A DNA stretch of 27,688 nucleotides from NCBI GenBank assembly GCA_046263255.1, contig JBHELD010000025.1, forward strand, positions 1 through 27,688, in the 5' to 3' direction. Shown piece after piece: positions 21,950-27,688 of this stretch; the first letter of the stretch is position 1; the number at the start of each line of letters is the position of its first letter. Origin of the DNA: JALZEG01 sp046263255 (lineage in GTDB: Bacteria; Actinomycetota; CADDZG01; WHSQ01). The notes below the pieces were generated by a model that saw nothing but the letters and a program-made list of their open reading frames with translations, searched no databases and was not told the DNA's origin. A program made the position numbers and the translations under genes.

Positions 21950-22741
21950 CCACTCGTCTATCCCGAGCTCTTCCGGGCGGGCGGTGGGAGCGACTCCCAC
22001 CGCCCGCAACGCGTCCTCGACGCGTTCCGGAGGCCCCGCCAGCGGGCCGAGGGAGTTCCGCAGCGTCTTCCGCCGCTGCGAGAACGCCGTGCGGGTCATC
22101 GAGAACAGGCGCTCTGGATCCGGGCTGCGCAGACGCTCCCGCCGCACGAAGCGAACGAGCACCGAATCGACGTTCGGCTCGGGGAAGAAGACCTTCCGCG
22201 AGATCGCCCCGGCCACGGCCGCGTGCCCGTGGTAGGCGACCACTACGCTCACGTGGCCGTACGCCTTCGAGCCCGGCCCGGCCGCGAGGCGCTCCCCCGC
22301 CTCCCTCTGCGTCATGACCGTGAGCGTCCGCAGCGACGGCGCGCCGGCGAGAGCGTCGAGCACGAGCGGCGTCGCGATGTTGTAGGGAAGGTTCGCAACG
22401 AGCGCGCTCGCCTCGACCCGGCTCCAGTCCAGCTTCGTCGCGTCCGCGTGGACGACCTCGACGTTGTCGAGCCCGCGCAGCGTCTCGGCGAGCACGGGGT
22501 GCAGCGAGCGGTCGAACTCGATCGCGGTCACCGCCGATACCGTCTGCGCGAGCCCGAGCGTCAACGATCCCGCCCCCGCACCGACCTCGAGCACGTGATC
22601 GCCCCGGCCGACGCCGGCGACCGACACGACCTTCCTGATCGTGTTGGGGTCGATCACGAAGTTCTGGCCCAGCGACTTCGACGGCCGCACTCCATGCTCG
22701 TCTAGCAGCTCGCGGAGCCGGCGCGGCCCGAGAAGCTCCAC
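21920..22741 (-). CDS. rsmA: 16S rRNA dimethyladenosine transferase
   Basis: This 273-residue KsgA/RsmA dimethylates two adjacent adenosines near the 3' end of 16S rRNA. The family start SKSLGQNFVIDPN (21-33), the SAM-binding LEVGAGAGSLT (51-61), the acidic residue in AIEFD, and the catalytic NLPYN (117-121) are all present, as is the C-terminal helical domain with FSQRRKTLRNSL. The start is GTG 22741, one base after the tatD stop. The 3' end overlaps the convergent DUF892 gene by 30 bases and contains its hairpin. Placement between tatD and ispE is the normal actinobacterial order. Confidence 0.97.
   Translation of the reverse strand: MELLGPRRLRELLDEHGVRPSKSLGQNFVIDPNTIRKVVSVAGVGRGDHVLEVGAGAGSLTLGLAQTVSAVTAIEFDRSLHPVLAETLRGLDNVEVVHADATKLDWSRVEASALVANLPYNIATPLVLDALAGAPSLRTLTVMTQREAGERLAAGPGSKAYGHVSVVVAYHGHAAVAGAISRKVFFPEPNVDSVLVRFVRRERLRSPDPERLFSMTRTAFSQRRKTLRNSLGPLAGPPERVEDALRAVGVAPTARPEELGIDEWLALERQLFS
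21978..22006 (+). terminator. Perfect 13-bp hairpin downstream of the DUF892 gene, inside ksgA
   Basis: CGGGCGGTGGGAG (21978-21990) and its exact complement (21994-22006) enclose the loop CGA. The hairpin begins 28 bases after the DUF892 stop, the right place for its terminator, but lies within the 3' coding part of ksgA (encoding RAVGVAPTA). There is no T-run after it on the plus strand, so termination strength is uncertain. Confidence 0.6.
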
Positions 22742-22742
22742 G

Positions 22743-23498
22743 TTAGACGAGCCCGAGGAGGCGCCGCGCGTTGAGCGTCGTCGCCTCCGCCACGCGCTCG
22801 GGGGGCTCCCCCCTCGCCGCGGCGACCGCGGTGCCGACGAGCGCGGCGTACGCGGGCTCGTTCGGCTTGCCTCGGTGCGGCACCGGCGCGAGATAGGGCG
22901 AGTCCGTCTCGACGAGGAGCCTGTCTCCGGGAACGCGCGCCGCGAGCTCCCGCAGAGGCGCCGCGTTCTTGAACGTCACGTTGCCCGCGAACGACACGTA
23001 CGCGCCGAGGGCGAGCGCCCGCTCCAGCTGCGCCGCGTCCCCCGACCAGCAGTGGAAGACGAACCGCTCCGGGGGCGACTCGTCCTGCAGCGTCTGCAGG
23101 GCCTCGTCGACCGAGCTCCTCGTGTGGACGACCAGCGCCTTGTCGTGCTCCTTCGCCCAGGAAACGTGAGCCCGGAACACCTCCCGCTGGAGATCGAGAT
23201 AGCTCGTGTCCCAGTACATGTCGAGGCCGCTCTCACCGACGGCGACGACCCGGTCGCGCCGCAGGAGCGACTCGATTCGCTCCGCGACGCCGGTGCCCCA
23301 CTCCTTCGCGGACGTCGGGTGGAGGCCGGCCGCGGCCCACACCCCCGGCAGCCGCGCGAGCTCGACCGCGCGCAGGGAGGTGGCGTGGTCCGTTCCGCAG
23401 ACGAGCATCTCGGCGACGCCCGCAGCGGCCGCACGTGCGACCGCGTCCGCCGGCACGGCGGCGACGTCGAAGAGGTGGCAGTGGGAGTCGAACCACAT
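22743..23498 (-). CDS. tatD: TatD family metal-dependent hydrolase
   Basis: This 251-residue TIM-barrel DNase/hydrolase of the TatD family has the complete two-metal site: His6 and His8 in DSHCHLFD, Glu89 in AVGESGLD, His125 in VVHTR, His149 in FHCWSG and Asp199 in VETDSPYL. TatD enzymes are 3'-5' exonucleases or related phosphodiesterases; the role in protein export implied by the name is historical. It starts at ATG 23498, four bases after the metG 3' part, and runs directly into ksgA, so the genes are probably co-transcribed. Confidence 0.95.
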   Translation of the reverse strand: MWFDSHCHLFDVAAVPADAVARAAAAGVAEMLVCGTDHATSLRAVELARLPGVWAAAGLHPTSAKEWGTGVAERIESLLRRDRVVAVGESGLDMYWDTSYLDLQREVFRAHVSWAKEHDKALVVHTRSSVDEALQTLQDESPPERFVFHCWSGDAAQLERALALGAYVSFAGNVTFKNAAPLRELAARVPGDRLLVETDSPYLAPVPHRGKPNEPAYAALVGTAVAAARGEPPERVAEATTLNARRLLGLV

Positions 23499-23502
23499 GG
23501 CC

Positions 23503-24600
23503 CTAGCCGGGCGGCGGCGGATCCTCGAGCCGCGGGAACAGCGGGTCGCCCGTCGTGAGCGGGGCCCCGGTGGGGATCGCCCCCCACCCCGCCTGCGCGT
23601 CGAACGTCTGCCGGTCGGCGCGCCCCTCGAGCCCCAGCCTCGCCCACAGCTCCTGCGCGGCCCGCGGAGCTACCGGAGCGGTCATCAGCGCGAGCTGCCT
23701 CAGCGAGTCGAGCAGCACGTACAGGACGCACTCGAGTCGCCGCCGCGACTCGGGGTCCTTGGCGAGCGCCCACGGCGTCACCTCCTCGACGTAGGCGTTG
23801 CACTTGCGAACGAAGGTCCACGCGGCCTTCAGCGCCTCGTGCGGCGCGAGGTCGTCGACCGCGGTCGCCATCTCCGACAGCGAGGACGCGTGGGCGGTGC
23901 GCACCGAGCGATCGGCGTCCGTCAGCTCGTCGTCCGCGGGGGGCTGCGGGACGACCGCGTCGAGGTAGCGCGCCGCCATTGACAGCACCCGCGACGCGAG
24001 GTTCCCGAAGTCGTTCGCGAGGTCGACGTTGTAGCGGTCGACCATGCTCTCCCACGAGAAGTTGCCGTCCTGGCCGAACGACATCTCGCGCACGAAGTAG
24101 TAGCGGTAGCCGTCCGAGCCGAACGTCGCGATCAGGTCGTGCGGCGAGATGCCGGTGAGCTTGCTCTTGCTCATCTTCTCGCCGCCCACCTGGAGGAACC
24201 CGTGGGCGAAGATCGTCTGCGGCAGGTCGAGGCCCTGGGCCATCAGCATCGCCGGCCAGATCACCGCGTGGAACCAGAGGATGTCCTTGCCGATCATGTG
24301 GACGTCGGCCGGCCAGATCCTCCGGAACCTCTCGTCGTCGCTCCCATAGCCGATCGCCGTGATGTAGTTCTGGAGCGCGTCGACCCACACGTAGATCACG
24401 TGCTTGGAGTCCCACGGGACCGGGATGCCCCAGTCGAAGCTCACCCGCGAGATCGAGAGGTCCTCGAGCCCCTGACGGACCTTCCCCAGGACCTCGTTGC
24501 GCCGCGCCTCGGGCATCACCGACCGCTCGTCCGTCTCGTACCACTCGATCAGGCGGTCGCGGTACTTCGACAGGCGGAAGAAGTAGTTGTCCTCCTTCAC
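23503..24600 (-). CDS. metG: Methionyl-tRNA synthetase, C-terminal part after in-frame amber
   Basis: These 365 residues carry the second half of MetRS: ENYFFRLSKY-like start (EDNYFFRLSKYRDRL), the class I core with WDSKHVIYVWVDALQNY, the KMSKS loop (142-146 counted from GTG 24600) and the anticodon-binding helical domain (about 190-330). It is in the same frame as the upstream part, separated only by TAG (24606-24604) and one GTC codon, so the break is a nonsense codon and not a frameshift. GTG 24600 could allow re-initiation, though no strong Shine-Dalgarno precedes it. Together the two parts match a normal actinobacterial MetRS of about 518 codons (23503-25062). The lesion may be a base error, a real mutation, or a natural split. 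No second metG is visible in the window. Confidence 0.85.
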   Translation of the reverse strand: MKEDNYFFRLSKYRDRLIEWYETDERSVMPEARRNEVLGKVRQGLEDLSISRVSFDWGIPVPWDSKHVIYVWVDALQNYITAIGYGSDDERFRRIWPADVHMIGKDILWFHAVIWPAMLMAQGLDLPQTIFAHGFLQVGGEKMSKSKLTGISPHDLIATFGSDGYRYYFVREMSFGQDGNFSWESMVDRYNVDLANDFGNLASRVLSMAARYLDAVVPQPPADDELTDADRSVRTAHASSLSEMATAVDDLAPHEALKAAWTFVRKCNAYVEEVTPWALAKDPESRRRLECVLYVLLDSLRQLALMTAPVAPRAAQELWARLGLEGRADRQTFDAQAGWGAIPTGAPLTTGDPLFPRLEDPPPPG

Positions 24601-24603
24601 GAC

Positions 24604-25062
24604 CTACGGCGGCACCCCGTGCAGCGGGCACTTCCCCTCGACGAGCTCGTCGGGCAGCTTGAAGGCCTCGCACCCGACGCAGTAAAGCCCCTCGTACGTC
24701 CCGAGGTAGATCTCGTCCTTGTCGTAGAGCGCCTGCACGAACGCCTGGACCGGTACTTCGTGGCGCGGCTCCGTCGTCCGGATGAAGTCGTCGTTGGAGA
24801 TGTCGAGCGCCTGCCACACCTCGGTCCAGCGCGGGACGATCTCGTCGGCCCACTCCTTCGGGGCGAGACCCCTGGCCTCGGCCGTGCGCATGACCTTCTC
24901 GCCGTGCTCGTCGGTCCCGGTGAGGAAGTGGACCTCGCGGCCCTGCATCCGGCGGAACCGGCAGACGAAGTCCGCGTTGACCGCGTTGTACGCGTGCCCC
25001 AGATGGGGGACGTCGTTGATGTAGAAGATCGGCGTCGTGAGGTAAAAGGTTTCGCGACTCAT
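24604..25062 (-). CDS. metG: Methionyl-tRNA synthetase, N-terminal part ending in amber codon
   Basis: The 152 residues begin at ATG 25062 (MSRETFYLTTPIFYIND) with a GGAG-type site about ten bases upstream. The HIGH motif appears as HLGH (20-23). LTGTDEHGEKV follows, and the zinc-knuckle Cys128, Cys131, Cys145 and His148 lie in the connective domain. The reading ends at TAG directly after CPLHGVPP, where homologues continue with an acidic residue and then ENYFFRL; GAG to TAG is a single change. TAG is an ordinary stop elsewhere in this window (S1 gene, mazG, rplY, abrB-type gene), so genome-wide recoding is unlikely. Met charging is essential, so some form of complete enzyme must exist in a living cell. 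Confidence 0.85.
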   Translation of the reverse strand: MSRETFYLTTPIFYINDVPHLGHAYNAVNADFVCRFRRMQGREVHFLTGTDEHGEKVMRTAEARGLAPKEWADEIVPRWTEVWQALDISNDDFIRTTEPRHEVPVQAFVQALYDKDEIYLGTYEGLYCVGCEAFKLPDELVEGKCPLHGVPP

Positions 25063-25126
25063 CCAAAAATCTCCAATTCCGCCTCCTGCCGATGCGGCGA
25101 AAGGCGGACGAGACGGACAAAACGGT

Positions 25127-25197
25127 GACCGGTTTGACCGGTTTGATGTTTGACTTCCGCCGTGGTGGCGTTCAAGATATCCATTACTTACCAGTAA
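25127..25197 (+). promoter_or_regulatory. Promoter and operator-like repeats before the AbrB-type gene
   Basis: The 210-bp gap between divergent metG and the AbrB-type gene is AT-richer than its surroundings. GACCGGTTT occurs twice in tandem (25127-25135, 25136-25144). TTGACT (25150-25155), a 17-base spacer and CAAGAT (25173-25178) form a plausible sigma-70 promoter to the right. At the expected transcription start lies the perfect dyad TTACT-TACC-AGTAA (25184-25197). AbrB proteins often control their own genes, so these may be autoregulatory sites; this is inference. Confidence 0.45.
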
Positions 25198-25272
25198 CTG
25201 CCTGCACCGTTGGGAGCGGGGCACGTTGTGGCGGAGCGCTGGGAGCCTGGGGGAGCAAGGGGTCTGACTGGG

Positions 25273-25560
25273 ATGAAGTCTACCGGGGTAGTTCGCAAGA
25301 TCGACGAGCTGGGCCGCATCGTGCTTCCGTCCGAGCTCCGGCGCGTCTTCGGCATCCGGGAGGGCGACGAGCTCGAGATCAGCGTCGACGGCGACAAGGT
25401 CATCCTGCAGAAGCGCCAGGACCTCTGCTTGTTCTGCGCGGCCCCGAACCCCACCATCGAGTTCAAGGACCGCCGCGTCTGCGAGTCGTGCGCCGGCGAG
25501 CTCGGCAAGCTGGGCCGCATCGAGGTCAGGCTCCCGGAGGACGAGGTAATCACCCGGTAG
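25273..25560 (+). CDS. AbrB/SpoVT-type transition regulator with C-terminal zinc ribbon
   Basis: This is a 95-residue DNA-binding protein. Residues 1-48 are a swapped-hairpin AbrB domain very like that of Bacillus AbrB (MKSTGVVRKIDELGRIVLP, then GIREGDELEI). The C-terminal part differs: CLFC (52-55) and CESC (70-73) form a probable zinc ribbon in place of the usual AbrB tail, perhaps for oligomerisation or partner binding. The start is ATG 25273; AAGGGG lies eight bases upstream, and an earlier GTG/ATG in frame has no support. It faces metG divergently and converges on rsmI. Targets are unknown beyond possible self-control. Confidence 0.92.
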   Translation: MKSTGVVRKIDELGRIVLPSELRRVFGIREGDELEISVDGDKVILQKRQDLCLFCAAPNPTIEFKDRRVCESCAGELGKLGRIEVRLPEDEVITR

Positions 25561-25564
25561 GAGT

Positions 25565-25605
25565 AGAAGCGTGCGGTACCAGGCCGCCGGCCTGGTCGCA
25601 CTTCT
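25565..25605. terminator. Bidirectional hairpin between convergent genes
   Basis: The inner stem CCAGGCC-GCC-GGCCTGG (25579-25595) is extended by GTGCG/CGCAC (25571-25575 with 25597-25601) and AGAA/TTCT (25565-25568 with 25602-25605), with small bulges. It fills the 48-base gap between the AbrB-type gene and rsmI. No long T-run follows on either strand. Confidence 0.65.
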
Positions 25606-25608
25606 CCG

Positions 25609-26457
25609 TCAGTCCTCGAGCAGCGCGTCGAAGACCTTGCGGCGCGGAACGCCCGCCTCGCGCGCCACCCGCGCCAGCGCCTCCTTGCGGTCGGCGCCGC
25701 CCTCCATCAGAGCACGCGCCCGTGCCGCGAGCTCCTCCGGCGGCGGGTCCTGCCTGTGCTCGTGAACCGCTCCCTCGATCACGAGCGTGATCTCTCCGCG
25801 CGGACCCTTCTCCTTCAACGCGGCGGCGACCTCGCTGAGGGGCCCGCGCAGCACTTCCTCGTAAAGCTTCGTGAGCTCTCGCGCGAGCGCCGCGCGCCGG
25901 TCCCCGAGCACGGCGCGCAGGTCTTCGAGCGTCGCCTCGATCCGGTGCGGTGACTCGAACAGCACGATCGTCCGCGTCTCGGCGGCGAGGGACTCGATGC
26001 GCCTCCGGCGCTCTCCCGGCTTGCGCGGGAGGAAACCCTCGAACACGAAGCGGCCGGGCGCAAGGCCGCTCGACGCGAGCGCGGTGACGACCGCGCTAGG
26101 CCCGGGGACCACGTCCACCTCCACGCCCGCGTCCAGGCACGCGCGCACGAGGCGGTAGCCCGGGTCGGAAAGGCCCGGCATCCCCGCGTCCGACACGAGC
26201 ACCACCGTCCGGCCGCGCTGGGCTTCCGCGACGAGCTCGCGGGACTTGCGCCGCTCGGTCACGTCGTTCAGGACGACCAGCGCACGCGCCGCGATCCCGA
26301 AGTGCGACAGCAGCTTCCGCGTCCGGCGCGTGTCCTCACACGCGATCAGGTCCGCGTCGCGCAGCGTCGCGACCGCGCGCGGCGACATGTCGTCCAGGTT
26401 CCCGATGGGAGTGCCGCACAGGACGAGGCGGCCTCCCCTCCCGCGGTCGCGGCTCAT
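25609..26457 (-). CDS. rsmI: 16S rRNA (cytidine(1402)-2'-O)-methyltransferase
   Basis: This 282-residue tetrapyrrole-methylase-fold enzyme methylates the ribose of C1402 in 16S rRNA, in the decoding centre. Family motifs are LVLCGTPIGNLDDMSPRAV, ACEDTRRTRKLL, VSDAGMPGLSDPG and VVPGPSAVVTALASSGL, and the C-terminal region has the helical tail typical of RsmI (PPEELAARARALMEGGADRKEALARVA). The start is ATG 26457, overlapping the upstream hydrolase stop as ATGA, so translation is coupled to that gene. The neighbouring ksgA modifies the same rRNA region. Confidence 0.97.
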   Translation of the reverse strand: MSRDRGRGGRLVLCGTPIGNLDDMSPRAVATLRDADLIACEDTRRTRKLLSHFGIAARALVVLNDVTERRKSRELVAEAQRGRTVVLVSDAGMPGLSDPGYRLVRACLDAGVEVDVVPGPSAVVTALASSGLAPGRFVFEGFLPRKPGERRRRIESLAAETRTIVLFESPHRIEATLEDLRAVLGDRRAALARELTKLYEEVLRGPLSEVAAALKEKGPRGEITLVIEGAVHEHRQDPPPEELAARARALMEGGADRKEALARVAREAGVPRRKVFDALLED

Positions 26458-27688
26458 CCGGGCCGCAACGGCTCGAAGGCGTAACGAAGCGCGGCAGCGA
26501 GCGCGCCGCGCCACGACGCCGAGTCCGACGCCACCCGCTCGCCCGCGAAGAGACGTCGAGCCGCCGCCACCGCGCGTTCGTCGTTGACCGCGCCGACGTG
26601 GTCGGAGATCGCCACGACGTTGGTCTCGCCGGGCCGTCTCCAGTCCCCTTGCAGCCAGACGGAATCGCCGAGCGCCCACACCGCGAGGCGCCGTGTGCTC
26701 GCCCGCGGCTCACCCGGATCGGTCAGGTGGACGGGGGCCGCGGGAGCGTCGACGTCGAACGCGGGCAGGCCGATCCCGTCGAAGGTCGCGGACAGGATCC
26801 GCGCCAGGTCGCCGGCGGGTTTTCCGGGCGCGCGGTCGCCGGGAGGGGGGACCTCCACCGGCGGCGGGCGGCGCGGCGGCGGAGCGATCACGGCGGCGGC
26901 TTCGGGGGCCGTTCCCCCGGCGAGGACGCGGTCGAGGATGCCGGCCGCCTGCGAGTGGCCGAGGACCACCACCGGAGGATCGAGGCCCCGTAGCTGCTCG
27001 GCGACCGCGGCGGCGACCGAGTCCAGGTCGGCGTGCGTGTCCTCGGCCGAGTACCGGCGGCCGGTTCCCCCGTAGGAGAGCACGACCGTGTCCGCGGCCA
27101 CGAAGCCGAAGTCGCGCGGGTCGATCTCGGACAGCGCCCCGGTGTCGCTCGTGGAGTCGACGCCTCCGAGGAGCGCGAGAGTCCCGTGCGACGGCGCTCG
27201 ACCCGCCGGCGGCGTCTCGCGCACGTAGCGGTCGAACGCAGTTGCCGCCGCAAGCGAGAGGACGGCGACGATCGTCGCGGCGGCGGCGACTGCGCCGCCC
27301 GCGGGATACGTCTCCTCCTCGAGATGGCTGCGCCACCCGAGCAGGTAGAGCCCGTGCAACGGCCCCGTGCACGCGAGCAGCAAGGCCGTGGCCCACCGCC
27401 CGGTCCCGCCGAGGATCGACATCGCCGCCGCCAGGGTGGTCACGACGAAGGCGTAGCCGAGGAACGTCCCGATCTCGGGAACCGCCTTCCCGGCGGGCGC
27501 ACCCGCGCCGGCGTCGAGCGCCGCGGCACGCCGCGCGAAGTAGACCGCGGGGACGAAGCCGAGCAACGCCGCCGCCCAGACGAACGGGGCATAGCGGATC
27601 GCGACGCCGGCGAAGAACAGCGCCGCGCTCGGAACCAGCGCGCAGGCCGCGAGCGCCGTCAACCGGATGCTCCGCCACCAGGCGATCT
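26454..27688 (-). CDS. Membrane-anchored alpha/beta hydrolase-like protein (5' part off window)
   Basis: The frame is open to the right edge, so the N-terminus is missing; 410 codons are present. About four hydrophobic segments come first (the longest stretches are around ALFFAGVAIRYAPFVWAAALLGFVPAVYF and IVAVLSLAAATAF). A soluble domain follows with VVLSYGGTGRRYSAEDTHAD, then the nucleophile elbow VVLGHSQAAG, where Ser of GHSQ is the likely nucleophile. ISDHVGAVND near the end gives a candidate His. The pattern fits a lipase/esterase-like alpha/beta hydrolase facing outward, but no substrate can be named. It overlaps rsmI by ATGA. A TTG at 27662 could serve as a start, but the preceding codons (AWWRSIRLTALAAC) read as continuing protein. 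Confidence 0.75.
   Translation of the reverse strand, partial: IAWWRSIRLTALAACALVPSAALFFAGVAIRYAPFVWAAALLGFVPAVYFARRAAALDAGAGAPAGKAVPEIGTFLGYAFVVTTLAAAMSILGGTGRWATALLLACTGPLHGLYLLGWRSHLEEETYPAGGAVAAAATIVAVLSLAAATAFDRYVRETPPAGRAPSHGTLALLGGVDSTSDTGALSEIDPRDFGFVAADTVVLSYGGTGRRYSAEDTHADLDSVAAAVAEQLRGLDPPVVVLGHSQAAGILDRVLAGGTAPEAAAVIAPPPRRPPPVEVPPPGDRAPGKPAGDLARILSATFDGIGLPAFDVDAPAAPVHLTDPGEPRASTRRLAVWALGDSVWLQGDWRRPGETNVVAISDHVGAVNDERAVAAARRLFAGERVASDSASWRGALAAALRYAFEPLRPG

Noticed and set aside
23503..25062. Frameshift in metG
   Set aside because: Both parts are in the same reading frame; only the TAG codon interrupts it.
23503..25062. Genome-wide recoding of TAG to explain metG
   Set aside because: TAG is the natural stop of several intact genes here (mazG, S1 protein, rplY, SCO1664-family gene, AbrB-type gene), and the only odd tRNA in the window reads UUA, not UAG.
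25063..25272. T-box or SAM-type riboswitch upstream of metG
   Set aside because: ATG 25062 is close to the regulatory repeats, and I could not find a T-box sequence or a multi-helix fold with terminator on the minus strand.

Overview
The window is high-GC DNA with dense, mostly minus-strand gene packing. Many genes overlap by four bases (ATGA or GTGA), and GTG and TTG starts are common. The gene order and families point to Actinomycetota. The order rsmI, metG, tatD, ksgA, ispE, tRNA-Gln, glmU, rplY, pth, mfd, PPIase, mazG, eno, ftsB, S1 protein, DUF501, ppx is the actinobacterial housekeeping block. The SCO1664/DUF3090/MSMEG_4193-type trio is also an actinobacterial signature. I cannot name a genus; a deep-branching or uncultured lineage would fit.

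Region 1 (1-3147) holds three things: a truncated membrane protein with a histidine-kinase-like segment that lacks its phospho-accepting His, a divergent secreted LVIVD-repeat protein, and a short tRNA with anticodon UAA. Between the two divergent genes is a cluster of perfect palindromes. Region 2 (3158-6922) is a tightly coupled minus operon: acyl-CoA synthetase, histidine phosphatase, DUF3090 and SCO1664-family kinase-like protein. The UAA tRNA follows ten bases after the last stop. Region 3 (6955-8273) is a secreted protein with two cupredoxin domains, closed by a strong UUCG-loop terminator.

Region 4 (8382-18514) runs, in transcription order, rplY, pth, mfd, PPIase lipoprotein, mazG, eno, ftsB, S1 protein, DUF501, ppx. 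These serve translation quality, transcription-coupled repair, protein folding at the membrane, nucleotide clean-up, glycolysis, cell division and phosphate metabolism. Region 5 (18515-18866) is a gene-free interval where prs usually sits. It carries a 72-bp tandem repeat able to form nested hairpins. Region 6 (18867-25062) has glmU, tRNA-Gln, ispE, ksgA, tatD and metG. It is interrupted by a plus-strand ferritin-like DUF892 gene with a stress-sigma-type promoter, whose terminator hairpin lies inside the ksgA coding sequence. metG is split by an in-frame amber codon. Region 7 (25063-27688) has an AbrB-type regulator with a zinc ribbon facing metG, then rsmI and a membrane-anchored alpha/beta hydrolase that runs off the right edge.

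The window is mainly core housekeeping. I see no phage, transposon, CRISPR array or defence island. The points most worth following are the split metG, the repeat array in the prs slot, the short UAA tRNA, the kinase-like protein without its His, and two genes that lack a canonical start codon at the expected place.
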